64,000 nucleotides of DNA, from NCBI GenBank assembly GCA_963575645.1, contig OY754464.1:2418001-2482000 (forward strand), written 5' to 3'. Below, piece after piece: positions 53,272 through 64,000 of the stretch (position 1 is the stretch's first letter; the number at the start of each line of letters is the position of its first letter). A model generated the notes under the pieces. The model was not told where the DNA came from, made no database searches, and saw only the letters and a program-made list of their open reading frames with translations. The position numbers and the translations under genes were made by a program. Origin of the DNA: Xanthostigma xanthostigma (taxonomy: Eukaryota; Arthropoda; Insecta; Raphidioptera; Raphidiidae).

Positions 53272-53404
53272 ATACGTTGGTGCGATTAAAATGGAATATT
53301 CCATATTATCTAATTAATAGGTGTTCCATATAAACGTAATATTATTTGCGTCTTTAAGACGTGTATCCCATATTATCCCGCATGGCTATTCCATATTTTC
53401 CTCC

Positions 53405-53912
53405 ATTTTTAGGGTTTCGTACCTCAAAAGGAAAAAAGGAATCCTTATAGGATCACTTTATTGTCCGTCTGTCTGTCTGTTAAAACTCTTGGAAACCAAA
53501 ACCTATAGGGTACTTCCCGTTGACCTATAATCATGAAATTTGGCACGAAGCCGTGTCTTACAGCACCAGTTTAGGGGAAAACTCGAAAACCGTAAATTTG
53601 TAGTAACATCACAAAAAAAAATGTTTTTAAACCGCAACAACATGCTACGCACGTACACAGTAACACAATATGAGAACTCTCGCACACAACACGGTACGAC
53701 AACTAGTCTATCAGATATAGCCACGAGATACAATATGATCTGCGAACTCATTGCAATTACACGCTTAGTTGGCAAACTGACTGCGACGTTTGTAGATGTA
53801 TGTGGACAACAGTTTTCCAAGCGGGAAAAATCTTCGAGACTCGATTCCCGTGATGGACGAACTATTTACATACCTACAAGTTTATATGGAACTCTCGGTG
53901 CGCACTTTAATC
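53405..53912 (+). mobile_element. Family M, near-complete copy
   Basis: It starts AGGGTTTCGTACCTCAAAAG. The GTCTGTCTGTCTGT tract, GGGTACTTCCCGTTGACC, GAGAACTCTCGCACACAACA and GAGACTCGATTCCCGTG follow. It ends GGAACTCTCGGTGCGC. This copy shows the full order of the family. The 127- and 105-codon frames on opposite strands are artefacts of the repeat. Confidence 0.8.
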
Positions 53913-54700
53913 TTTGTATTTAAGTTATAAATGCAAATGATTATTGTACCATCGAAATTCGTTGGTAGTACATAAACAACAAACAAATATTTTCATTATC
54001 AAAGTGATTATTATAAAATGTTTTTGTACAATGGAAGTCATTTCAGAGAAATGAATAAATCAATAGACGAAATAAAAAGAAAAAGTTAAAAATGTGCATA
54101 TTAGTTTTTTCCTTAAAAATAAAGAAAAACGAACGTCTTTCATTACAAAAGTTTCATTTTTCTTTGTTCGCAGAAGGTGCATATTGATAAAGTATTCATT
54201 TTAAAATTGTTTTTTTTTGTGATAAAAACATTTTCTTTTGTTTTTAAACTGCACTTTGAAAAACACGTCATTAATTAATGCCAAATTGATATTAAAATTG
54301 AAACTTTTATATTGCGTTTGTTTTAAAAAAAAGAAGAATAAATGCTTTACGTCTTTTTTATTACATTCTGTGTTATGCTATTTTTATTGTACCCTAGGAC
54401 GCTTAAAAAATTACTTTATTATTATTTTTTTTATAAATACATATTTCTAATTTATTTTAATAAAGCCATATTTTCAATTTAAAATAAATTGAAAATATGA
54501 ATTTATTAAACAAAAAAATAATTGCTGATTGGCCCAAATAACCTTTCCTATAAGTAATTTGACATTTTTCTAAACAAATAATTTACTTTTGAATGCTTCA
54601 AAAGATTACTAAGAATTGTTCAAAATTTAAATCTAAAAATATTTCGTAAAGATTAATTAATTATATATCAATCTTGTCGAATAATGTGTTTACACGTATT

Positions 54701-54739
<39 letters not shown>

Positions 54740-55759
54740 AAACGTTTTGCAACTGAGGTCAACAGCTCCCCAAAAGAGTTTCACTTTGAATGAAAATTTT
54801 TACTTTTTATATTGCGCCGGATAAATAGTGTTACTGTGCCAAAAAAAAAGAAAAATGACTGATAACCTCAAAAAGATGTACACTTGTAGTTCGTGACAGT
54901 GCCAAAAATAATTGATATCAAGTTTAGAGAGCGTAGTAAGTGTAAAATTAATAGAACGAACTTCTCAATCGATGTTGCAGCATAATAAATGGCTTTAAAT
55001 TTTTCGTAATCATTGACTTCTTTCTATAAGTTTTATTTTGACTACACTCTCGAAATTGATATCTGTTATCTTTATCATAATCACGAACTTCAAGTTATAA
55101 TTGTTTTTTTTTTGAGTATATCGCTCATTTTTGTTTGATTTGCTTAAATATATTTGTATCTTTTTAAATAATAATTGCCAATTTTTATTGTCAAATATAA
55201 AAGTATTCATTTATTTTGCACTATGAAGAGCTCAGTGGCGTTATCTCTCGGTGAAAAAATGAAATGCCGGACTGCATTTGTTTTCCTGTAGGTAAATAAT
55301 AATTTTATTCTTGATATCGATTATTTTTGTCGCTTTCAAGTTTACGTTGAAATTTTTTTTCTGAGGATACGTATTGTACAGGTAACATTAGGTATACACA
55401 CACAAAAAGCCATAAGCTTCAGTGACTCTATCTGTGATATTTCCACATTTTGCACAGCAGACATGTGACCTACCTAGTCGACGGACGACAGGATATTTGG
55501 TTTTATGTCATCATATCCCAGTGGCATTGTAAATCAAGATGAATATTTCAGGGCGCTGCACAATCGGCAAGTCATTTGCTCAGCTAAAGTCCGATTTTAG
55601 AACCGAAATGTAAAACTATAGACAACTGTTACCGATCTTCACAGGGGATAATAGGACATAAGCCCTAAGCCCTCGTGTCGAGGGTCCACAAAAATTAATA
55701 TACATTTTTCAATATATGTAGTACAGTCAAAAATAGTTCATATTAACGATTGTTATCAT
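53913..55759. other. Unassigned AT-rich stretch with one microsatellite
   Basis: A small inverted pair (CATATTTTCAATTT and AAATTGAAAATATG) lies at about 54467-54499, and a microsatellite at 54701-54739. Otherwise nothing is recognised in 1.8 kb. Confidence 0.35.
54701..54739. repeat. (TG)10(AG)9 compound microsatellite
   Basis: Ten TG units are followed directly by about nine AG units. Confidence 0.95.
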
Positions 55760-56515
55760 TATCATAGCTGAATTTTGACAACTTTTTGGGTGAATTTTTA
55801 CAACTTTTTCTGGTGAAATTTAACAATTTCTTGGATGAATTTTTATAATTTTCAGGTGATTTTTTACAATTTTTTCGCGTAAATTTTGACCATTTTAAGG
55901 GTGAATTTTTACAATTTTTTCAGGTGAATTTTTACAATTTTTTCAGGTGAATTTTTACAATTTTTTCGCGTAAATTTTGACTAATTTTAGGGTGTTTTTT
56001 GACATTTTTTTGGGTGAAATATAACAATTTTTTGGCTGAATTCTGATAACTTTTTCTGGCGAAATTTAACAATTTCTTGGATGAATTTTTACAATTTTTT
56101 CAGGTGAATTTTGAGAATTTTGTAGGTGAGTTTATACAACTTTTTCTGGTGAAATTTAACAATTTCTTGGATGAATTTTTATAATTTTTTCAGGTGAATT
56201 TTTACAATTTTTTCGCGTAAATTTTGACTATTTTAGGGGAATTTTTACAATTTTTTCAGGTGAATTTTTACAATTTTTTCGCGTAAATTTTGACTATTTT
56301 TAGGGTGTTTTTTGACATTTTTTTGAGTGAAATGTAACAATTTTTTGGGTGAATTCTTACAACTTTTTCTGGCGAAATTTAACAATCTATGCAGGTGAAT
56401 TTTTACAATTTTTTCGGGTACATTATGACAATAATTTTTATGGTGAATTTTGACAAATTTTAGGATAAATTTTGACTTTTTTTCAGGTGATTTTTGACAT
56501 TTTTTTGCGTGAATT
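55760..56515 (+). repeat. Degenerate AT-rich minisatellite, about 20-30-bp units
   Basis: Some 25-30 units of the type GGTGAATTTTTACAATTTTT with endings CAG, GCG or GGG follow one another. Higher-order organisation is visible: CTTTTTCTGG(T/C)GAAATTT with AACAATTTCTTGGATGAATT recurs at about 55807, 56052 and 56142, and TTTTTTCGCGTAAATTTTGAC at about 55873, 55962, 56206 and 56275. Many junctions read TTTTTTCAGGTGAAT. No flanking element was identified. Confidence 0.9.
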
Positions 56516-57360
56516 CATAGTATTATTTGTTTGATCAGGTCACCAAATTTCAAGTTGGTACGTTTGATAACAAGTCGGTATATATTAATGGCAACGTTTG
56601 AGTTTATTTCTCCCTTAAAAACTTTTCGACATTGGACATGAACAGAAGTTAATCTTCAGGTGAAATATTGTGTGCACGTGTATTTCTTTTCTTTATTTCA
56701 AGGTTTTTTTGAGGCGTCGCGAGTTTTAAAAAGTTGAAAAACGATACCTTAGAGCTTTACAAAACACGAAAGTATTATAAATACTTATTCAAATCCAAAA
56801 CTATACACCGGAAATAAGTTAACCTGCTCAGAGAAATAAATGCCGTAGAAATGAAGATAGCAATATTCATGTTTTATTATTTTCATGAATTCTTACACTT
56901 CCCTCGAACTTTATGAGCGTTCTATAAATAGTACACGAAACACAAGAAGAATATAATATACCAGAGTAGTGTGAAAAGTTTCGCGAAATTGCTGAAAGCT
57001 GTGAATTTTTATACGGGTATGAGAATATACGAATTTCTGAAGTCCTGATACCATAAAACAAGTCGACTGTACTCACGCACTGCGCGCGCCAAAATGTTAC
57101 ACGACGGGGTCCCGTGCCGCCTATTTCTTTTTTACCACGTTTATATTAACTCGCTTTTCGTGTATGTCGGGCGGAACTTTGTAATTGATTTTAAACTAAC
57201 TTCCTGATGAGATAGTGACCTGAAATTTTTATCATAACTTAGAATTAAATGACAACACGAGAAAATACTAAAATAATGAAGAAAAAAATAAAAGAAGTAA
57301 GAAAATTTTAGTAAATACATATTATTCATTTTTACATATTTACCTACTTACAAATCATTA
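56516..57360. other. Unassigned stretch
   Basis: Minus-strand frames of 69 and 62 codons show no domain. No repeat recognised. Confidence 0.3.
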
Positions 57361-57420
57361 GTCGATAGTTTGTTAGAGCGTCGTGCTAAAACGCGAAGAT
57401 CGCAGGTTCGATTCCCCGAA
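57361..57420 (+). tRNA. tRNA-like fragment
   Basis: ATAGTTTGTTAGAGCGTCGTG resembles a D arm with box A, and GCAGGTTCGATTCCCC a T arm with box B, at tRNA spacing. A short anticodon stem is possible (CGTG with CGCG), but no acceptor stem can be formed. It is probably a SINE head or tRNA relic that abuts the piggyBac fragment. Confidence 0.35.
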
Positions 57421-58041
57421 ATTCTATAAATGTTAAATTTAGTTTTTCACTGAATATGCCTTAATTAATTTCACCGTAAATAAGCCTAACATATTAAAAA
57501 AAAAGACGGGTTGCACTCCGGGAGTGCCGGCGGAAGTGAAAACTTGAATATTAACGTCTTAATTTTTTGCATTTAGAAGCATTGTTTATTTATTGACAAC
57601 ACTTGTAAATAAAATGGTTTGTATCATAGATTGCATTTTTATGTACGATATTTCAACGCTAGATGTCTAACGTTGTATAAAAAGTATCTGGCAATTACTA
57701 TCACTTAGAGAGTCTCACCCAGTTCTTACTAACCTGACGTGAGTTTAACATTTTTTACCCATTACAAAAAAAGTGTACAACGCCGCTAAAGAAGTTTTGT
57801 AAATAAAACGGTTTGTATCATAGATTGCATTTTTATGTACGATATTTCAACGCTAGATGTCTAACGTTGTATAAAAAGTATCTGGCAATTACTATCACTT
57901 AGAGAGTCTCACCCAGTTCTTACTTTTCCTGACGCGAGTTTAACATTTTTTACCCATTACAAAAAAAGTGTACAGCGCCGCTAAAGAAGTTTTCACTTCA
58001 AAAATATTTTGTGTTTCAAAAATTCAGATCCGAAAGGGTTA
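57417..58041. mobile_element. piggyBac-type fragment with an insertion
   Basis: ATTCT(A)TAAATGTTAAATTTAG at 57421 and AAAATATTTTGTGTTTCAAA, then ATCCGAAAGGG at 57999-58037 match the right end of 25702-26463, in order, followed by TTAA. The match is broken by about 550 bp (57451-57998) that contains the 194-bp tandem repeat. Confidence 0.65.
57603..57990 (+). repeat. Two-unit tandem repeat, 194 bp
   Basis: The units (57603-57796 and 57797-57990) run from TTGTAAATAAAA(T/C)GGTTTG through GCTAGATGTCTAACGTTG to GCCGCTAAAGAAGTTT. They differ at only a few positions. Flanking inverted words GAAGTGAAAACTT (57534) and AAGTTTTCACTTC (57987) suggest an inserted element with inverted ends whose interior has duplicated. 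Confidence 0.85.
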
Positions 58042-58557
58042 AGCCGATAATAACCGAAAACGACGTCGATTATTCGGTCGGTTAGCGAAACACTGCTCGT
58101 CATATCTGTTGTATATTATTATTAAAAGGAAGCCAGGTGCATTTTTGACGCCGTGTCGGATTTAACTTTCGAAAATAAAATCAGAGAAAGCTTGGAAAGT
58201 TTGTAGCATTTTGTATGCTTCACGCCGTGCTGGTTTAACTTCATACAGATAATACATTGTATAGGTAGATACGCTGCAGTTTTGTACCTATAGCATTAGC
58301 TCTTTTATTCGACTAGGTATAGTAAATTATGTTTTGTCATAATATTCATATCTTTTTAGACAAGGTTGTCCAATAATAAATAATAAATGTGGTGAGGAAA
58401 ATTTTTTAAAATGTTCCATGTTTTTCAAGAAAATTTTTAATGTCAAAAAGGCAATTTTTAGTAAATTTTTTATAGGCCATAATTGAACTTAACGTACTTT
58501 GTTTTATTAGTCAATTTCTGTACCATTTAAACAAAAACTACAGGTTATAATTCTAAG

Positions 58558-58776
58558 TAAAATCAAAAATCCATTCAACTTTAGTATCCCGTTGGAATTT
58601 TTGGAAAAAATTTATTCTAACCGATTTGATAACGATTTATTTAGCGATACCAATTTTAGACAAACGTATAAAACCATATAACTTTTCCAATATTCAATCG
58701 TTATAAAATCGGTTAGAATTATTTTTTTCCAAAAATTTCAACGGGATACTAAAGTTGAATGGATTTTTGATTTTAC
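58558..58776. mobile_element. Foldback MITE with about 82-bp arms
   Basis: The arms 58558-58640 and 58694-58776 are inverted, sharing AAATCCATTCAACTTTAGTA, TCCCGTTG and TCTAACCGATTT. The loop of about 53 bp is A/T-rich. Inserted at a GTAAAATC/GATTTTAC boundary. No coding capacity. Confidence 0.85.
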
Positions 58777-58980
58777 TGGCTTGGTCCGACCAGCGAAACC
58801 CGTTTGTGAAAAAAAAGGCGCAATTTGCAATTAAGGAAACAAAAAAAAGTGATCGTTGATTACTCGAGAAGTAATTGACCGATGACGCTAAAATTATTTA
58901 TGCATGTTTGGGTCAACATAGACATCATTTTTGAAAATTTTCATCCATCTATGTGCAGTCATTTTTTAGTAAAAAAAAAT

Positions 58981-59222
58981 GGTTGTCTGTAAAGTCGGTT
59001 TACGGACGATAGTTTTACGTGATAACGTATTCCGCTCGAATAATACATAACCTAAATTTTAGTAGCTGTCAAACTTGGGCCGATCGAGCGCGGAACGTGA
59101 CACATTTCGGAACGTGACACATTTCGAAACGTGACACATTTCGGAACGTGACACTTTTTCGTGCATGCAGCCGGTGTTTCATCAATTTATTTCATCAATT
59201 TATAAGACGGTATCACGTCAAA
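58981..59222 (+). mobile_element. TTGGTTGTCTG element, copy with expanded tandem core
   Basis: It has the left end GTTGTCTGTAAAGTCGG and right end GGTATCACGTCAAAA. The core has GGAACGTGACAC repeated four times (about 59091-59152), against one or two times in the other copies. It also contains GCATGCAGCCGGTGTTTC. Confidence 0.75.
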
Positions 59223-61408
59223 ATAGTGAAAAAAAGTGTTTTTTTTAACTTTCGGGGCTATTTGGCAAGTTAACAATTGCACTTAGCGACCTCTGTCAAT
59301 GCTCATTTTTTAGGAAATTTCATAAGGAACAACTTTCTCAATGCATATGCTATACTAAAAGTCAAGAGGAACGGAGATATTAAAGGAAATAGAGAAAAAA
59401 GCACTATTTTCGTCACTATTTGTCAATTATAAAATCAAGCACACCAACAATTTGTAAGCAAACTTAGGGGGTTGAACTACACCCTAAAACGAAGCGATTC
59501 CAACAATAATCTCGCCTGTGCCCGAATAATGCACTTTTTAATGTTTTTACCTCCTCGCCGTCTAGCCTATAATAAGATGGTGGAAGAAGCCAGAAGATGG
59601 CACCACTGTACTGTCTGCTGCAGTTATAAAGGAAATGCCCCTCGTGTAAACAGCACTAGATTATTGTTTTTTGTTGGAAGGCTAAAATTCAGAAGGGCAT
59701 CACATCCGGAGCTGATGAAAACACTCGTTTTGTTTACTTGTAGCCTCTAGTGAACGAGAATTTAAATTTACAATACCTTAGTAATTTAGTGGTTTAGAAA
59801 ATTTTTCAGAAAATTTTGTTTCAAAATTTTCCGGATAATCAACTCTACCAATGACAGAATTTTATATTTATGCATGGCTGATGAAGTTATTATTTATGAT
59901 CAAAAAATATTAGTAAAAAAAACTTTTTAAAGACGGACTTTTATTAAGATATGGGTACTAAAAAGGAAAAATATAATTTGAGCTGACTTTTCACTTTGGT
60001 AGGACACGATTAACAACAGTATGTGGTTCAAGACAGCTGGTGTCAGCATTTTCAATATTAAATTGGATGTTTTAGATCTAGACACAGATTGCGTCTCACA
60101 TGGACAATTATATGTGCCGTGTCCTGGAGCCTGCAAACCAGACAACCTATATGAAACAACAAAAAGTATTGTATTGTGAAATTAAACATATTAGAAACGT
60201 GTGCTTTGTCTTTTCTTACTTTTCGATTTAATTGGACTGAGCCACAGTAACGCGTAGCCAGTATAAACATGAATTTTAGTCACCCCTACCCTTAACCACA
60301 TATATTTATACCTTTCAAACTGTGCTATATATTCGTTTTAGTGTATAAAAAAACTGTAATATTTTCAACTGACTTACAAAAGATACGAGAAAAAATCAGT
60401 TATAAAAATAGCAAAAGCAGAAATCTTACCTTCCACATTCATCCATTGTATTCATTTTCATTAGATATGGGTTTTTTTTTAATAAACTTCACTTCAACAG
60501 AAAATATATTTTCATCATATTTTGGTCACTATTCATTTCGTAACTGTTAATTTGATAATTTTACCAACTGTTCTTTAAGAACCTGTTATGTTAGGAACAT
60601 GGACGCCCATTTTTTTTATTTGGAATATTGGGGGGATTTGGTAAGATGTGGTGCCCCCCGCCCCCTGACGTGGGATTTATCCTATATATTATTTAAAAAA
60701 AATTTAATTTATTTGATATGTTAACGTGTTTTGCTTCATAGCACTAAAAAGGTTAACATTAAGTGCTTCTTCCTCAAAATTCATATTTCGACGGGATTAG
60801 AGCGAGTAGCTCGGGCGGTCTTCAGTGACTGCTTGTGCGGTTCGTGTACGGCCGTCCTAACTGAAGTCTTCCTCTTATGTTGCAGATGCCAGAGTTGGTG
60901 TCTTTTATCGAATATTCTAAACAGAGATTGTAAACTTGGGATTAATTAATCAACAAAAAGGTCATAAAGTTACGCCGACAAGTTTTCTATGTGTTATCTA
61001 CGTAGGAACAATTAAAACACGCCCATTTATTATTATACGTGACACGCAAGGAATTCGTCAAGTAACCATACCGAGTAATAAAAACTTTCCTGTAACGAGA
61101 CAAGGAATTTATTGAAAGTTTTGGATTTATGATGTTGCATAATTCAAAGGTTTTCAAGATCAAACTTCTTCCTTCCTATTTGTCAGTGTTGGATCTATGC
61201 TTTAGTGACAATAAAATATAACAGAGTGTGTGCAGTACAAATACATCCACGTCCAACAATATCCGCACATATTTTCCGGGAACTACTTCTATTCTACCGG
61301 GTTGTCAGGTGTCCAGTTTTCATCCAGACAGTCACACTTTTCCCCGTATATTGAGGAGCTATTGTAATGGAAATAGAAATAAAACATTTTAAAATATTTT
61401 TATGTTTT
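59223..61408. other. 2.2-kb stretch without recognised features
   Basis: Frames of 69-92 codons (59472-59750 plus, 59927-60145 minus, 60058-60270 minus, 60341-60550 plus, 60731-60949 plus) have no domain pattern. 60730-60910 is locally GC-richer. This is the third large candidate unique stretch. Confidence 0.35.
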
Positions 61409-61660
61409 AAGGGCGTAGATATTTTTTCTGGGGGGGGGGGGTAAAGCAAAAAAATCAATATTTTTCAAGTTTTATTAATATCACACAAGAATACTCACGC
61501 AGGAAGGTGTCTACCAAAATGTTAATTCCCAAACTAATTTTATAAATTCAAAATTTCTAAATTTTATTTTTAGCCAGGTATTCGTATTATTTTCAGTTAA
61601 ATTTTTTATTATGATTCTTAGAGGTAATAACCCCCTTTACTTCGCCATATCTACGCCCTT
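61409..61660. mobile_element. hAT-like MITE with G-run ends
   Basis: AAGGGCGTAGATAT at 61409 and its complement at 61647-61660 form the ends. A run of G (61430-61440) on the left and CCCCC on the right sit just inside, as in the hAT element at 11465. No matching 8-mer flanks. Confidence 0.65.
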
Positions 61661-61960
61661 GTGTGTGTGTGACCACGTACGTACGTACATAGATACGTGC
61701 ATACATACGTACGTACGTACATACATACATACGTCGTACGTACATACATACGTACGTACCTACATACATACGTACGTGGTCATTTCTTTCTAGCACGATA
61801 TCTAGCGAATGAAAAATGATATCGATTACGTTAGGGTGCCAATCGACACGTAGGTATCAACGATAATACGATTTGAATGAAACGTTTTAAAAATCGGTCC
61901 AGCCGTTTTTTTGTTTTAACAAAAATACTGGAAACAAGCGAATTTTACACAGCAAGCGTT
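61661..61960. repeat. ACGT/ACAT microsatellite and associated repeat
   Basis: Runs of ACGTACGT and ACATACAT alternate from 61674 to 61778. The downstream sequence (ATCGGTCCAGCCGTTTTT at about 61893) is the inverted relative of 49150-49460. The opposed frames of 60 and 67 codons consist of microsatellite translation. Confidence 0.85.
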
Positions 61961-62734
61961 GACACACACTCGCGCTGTAATTTAACGAAATTCTGGTAAA
62001 CGTAACACGTGCCGTGAACAGCGTCGAGTGTCACGGCGTTTGCACGTTTTGATTCCCATCCAAACGCACAGGTAGATGTTTCGCGTCATAACTTGCACAA
62101 CGACATAGATTTTTGTCCATAAAATATACACAATAAAAAAAGTGAAAGAGATCATAATAACAAAGGCATTAGGTACTTTTGTTTTATCTGTTTGCATGAA
62201 AATGCATCGCCGCGATTTCAAAGCAATGTAAGATGTCTGTTTTAGAAATAAATGTGAATAATAAAGTAGGAAGATTATTTTATTTTCAGACATTTTATAA
62301 TAAATAATTTATTCCTAGTTTTTGTATGTTTTTATTTCATGTTGAAAGCATAGTTTCTTCTATTGTTGTACGAGAAACGATTTTTTAAATATACTGTAGC
62401 AAGTATTGTTACATTATCTCTCTCTGTCTTTTGTAATATTGTCAAAATTAGTTTTCCTTAGCTACGCAGGGAAAATTATTGTTTTTATGAATTAGGAATA
62501 AGAGATATTTGAATGTTATTAGAAAGTTTATAAATAAAAATATATTTAAGATTTTCGTCACTTAAGTTTAAATTTCTTGAATACCGCTGAATTTTGTTAA
62601 GAATATGAAATGATTTTTCAAAATTATTTGAATTACTAAACGAAAAGAGCTTTTCTAAATTACTCATTTGGTCAATATCAAATGTAAGAACTTTATTTAG
62701 TGATTACAATACAAAAACATCAAAATTACGAGTG
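61961..62734. other. Unassigned stretch
   Basis: A 103-codon minus frame (61982-62293) and a 60-codon minus frame (62485-62667) show no family pattern. Nothing else was recognised. Confidence 0.3.
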
Positions 62735-63396
62735 GTTGGTTGAACGCCCTAATCTCAGGAACTATTGGTTCCAATTGAAAAAATGTTTTTTTGTTGGATA
62801 GTCAATTTATAGAGGAAGGCTATAGGCTATACAGTATGTAAACGCGTAAGGTGCAAATAGGGAAATTAGCATTGGGAAAAAATACTTGGATCAGAGTTTG
62901 CCATGACTGCATTAATTGTTATTTCTATTGAATTATCGTGGTAATCTTGAGGATTTCTATTTTATTTTGATTTCATTTTATTTTACTTGGCTTTTTTAAT
63001 AATGAAAAGCTCTTATAAATCATTATTTTAATTTTTTTGTACAAAAATAAAACAGAAAAACAACGCGTTGGTAAGTCAGTGACCCAATGTCTTTAGGTTC
63101 AGCACGAATAGGCGGAGATATTCGATCTCGTACCATATTTAAGTATTTTTGGGGAATTTAATGTCCCATTAATAAAAAAAGTCCTATTATGTTGTAATCA
63201 TTTGAATATTTTCTTCGGTAGTATACACATTCATTTTGCAAAAGAATATTATCTGTCAAATTGAAAAACAAGATTTCAAGGCTCACTCTGATCCAGTCAT
63301 TTTTTCCCAGTGTTAATTTCCCTATGTGCACCTTACGTTCTCTATGTGCACCTATTCGTTCTTTTCCACCCAGGTGAAACCGGGCGGGATCGCTAG
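62735..63396 (+). mobile_element. Helitron copy 5, interrupted by mariner-type MITE
   Basis: The 5' part (62735-62831: GGTTGAACGCCCTAATCTCA, GAGGAAGGCTATAGGCTATA) and 3' end (63340-63396: CGTTCTTTTCCACCCAGG, ACCGGGCGGGATCGCTAG before T) match the Helitrons at 18070-32619. The first bases of the 5' end and the tRNA cassette region are absent. The centre is replaced by the MITE at 62832-63338. Confidence 0.75.
62832..63338. mobile_element. Mariner-type MITE, copy 2 inside Helitron
   Basis: It matches 50963-51555: left end CAGTATGTAAACGCGTAAGG after TA, interior AATTATCGTGGTAATCTTGA and CACGAATAGGCGGAGATATT, right arm to GTGCACCTTACGT. The last bases of the right end are missing, and GTGCACCT is duplicated just beyond. 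It is about 90 bp shorter than the first copy through an internal deletion. Confidence 0.8.
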
Positions 63397-64000
63397 TTAT
63401 AGATATTTAAGCTTCAACAGGAATAGTGACACGTTGACAAAAAATAACCTATATAAAAGCTTTGTCTACTTGGTCCATAAGAAATGCAAAAGAAACTATG
63501 TAGCTAGGAAACTACACCACCTGTGTCAAGTTTTGCATTTCCATTTGTGTAGACATGTGGGAAAAAGTTCTTTACTGGTGCAATTTTTGTACCGTGCCGG
63601 AATACAAATATTGCACGAGATTCCTGAATATTGTCATCGTTCGGTTTCATAAAAATACTTTGTTTAGAAAAAAAAACAAATATAATCTTTACAGAAAATA
63701 AGAATCTTGCAATTTAAAAATAAAAATGGAAATTTATTGCTACAGTTTCGTAATTTTAAAAGTATAGTTTGTATTGAAAAAAAATCGCAGGTATGTGAAC
63801 AAAAATTATTTTAGATTTATTTATTGTAGGACGTTTCTTAATATCTTTTTCTCATTGTTATCACTATGGACACGATATCTAATATAAATAACTTGTAGTT
63901 TTTTGTATATAACAGCCCAACAGCCGAACAGCCGACAACCCAACTCGTTATAAAAGTTTTTGAAAATTGTTTATTTTGATTATTATAAATTTTTAAAGTT
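63397..64000. other. Unassigned stretch at the window edge
   Basis: The 108-codon frame (63326-63652) begins in the MITE and Helitron and so cannot be a native gene start. The portion from 63400 onward (with KNNLYKSF, HKKCKRNY) has no recognised domain. Confidence 0.3.

Noticed and set aside
53540..53923. 127-codon forward frame with a peptide repeated at 6427-6630
   Set aside because: The peptide similarity (KREKSS.LDSRDGRTIYI) is due to shared family M repeat DNA read in the same frame. No start or domain.
55760..56515. Centromeric satellite
   Set aside because: Only 0.75 kb, strongly degenerate units, and no larger array in the window. A local minisatellite is the simpler reading.
61593..61796. 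Opposed frames with Tyr-Val/His-Thr repeats
   Set aside because: Translation of the ACGT/ACAT microsatellite.
63326..63652. 108-codon frame at the right edge
   Set aside because: Its first third lies in MITE and Helitron ends. The remainder has no recognisable pattern.

Overview
The window reads as a long, AT-rich, gene-poor stretch of an insect nuclear genome, most likely a moth or butterfly. No reading frame is longer than about 146 codons, and there is no operon-like packing, no rRNA and no convincing multi-exon host gene. The insect and probable lepidopteran assignment rests on interspersed repeats that I recognise from memory as typical of that order. These are the element ending CTCGGTGCGCGAGTCCGA, non-autonomous Helitrons ending GCTAGT, a tRNA-derived SINE with an (ATT)n tail, and PIF/Harbinger, hAT, piggyBac and Tc1/mariner relics. 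No search could be run, so the species is not determined.

Layout. 1-8.5 kb: nested short elements, including a 217-bp hairpin palindrome with a three-unit tandem repeat, a Penelope-like piece carrying a hammerhead-like motif, a Harbinger element with an N-terminal transposase remnant, and a mariner-type MITE. 8.8-11.3 kb: no recognisable feature. 11.3-18 kb: a hAT element with a dimerisation-domain remnant nested in a moth repeat, three foldback retroelements of one family, a SINE and small Helitrons. 18-23.3 kb: two Helitrons carrying a tRNA-Lys-like cassette, a SINE, and a foldback retroelement with paired hammerhead-like motifs. 23.3-27.3 kb: mostly unassigned, then a piggyBac-type element and one weak candidate exon encoding a transmembrane segment. 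27.3-36 kb: MITEs, further hammerhead-bearing foldbacks, two more Helitrons head to tail, a SINE and a 0.58-kb direct-repeat pair. 36-50 kb: an inverted pair of a 0.5-kb repeat, a second Harbinger-like element interrupted by a hAT MITE, several long foldbacks and palindromes. 50-64 kb: a mariner-type MITE, a hAT MITE, a 0.75-kb AT-rich minisatellite, a second piggyBac fragment, an ACGT microsatellite, and a Helitron interrupted by the same mariner-type MITE.

The most interesting pattern is a set of unrelated short foldback elements. Their arms carry a common RNA-like motif: a CTGAAGA-type box, a stem-loop, then GAAACGT(T/C) with a palindromic ACGT. This matches the small hammerhead ribozymes known from Penelope-like retroelements. 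In the two families with readable boundaries, insertions are flanked by 10-15-bp target duplications of different lengths. That fits target-primed retrotransposition rather than cut-and-paste transposition. A second notable pattern is a Helitron lineage with a tRNA-Lys-like cassette and its T-run terminator at the same internal position in three copies. All remaining coding remnants (Harbinger N-terminus, hAT C-terminus) are truncated. I found no autonomous element and no host gene that I would call with confidence.
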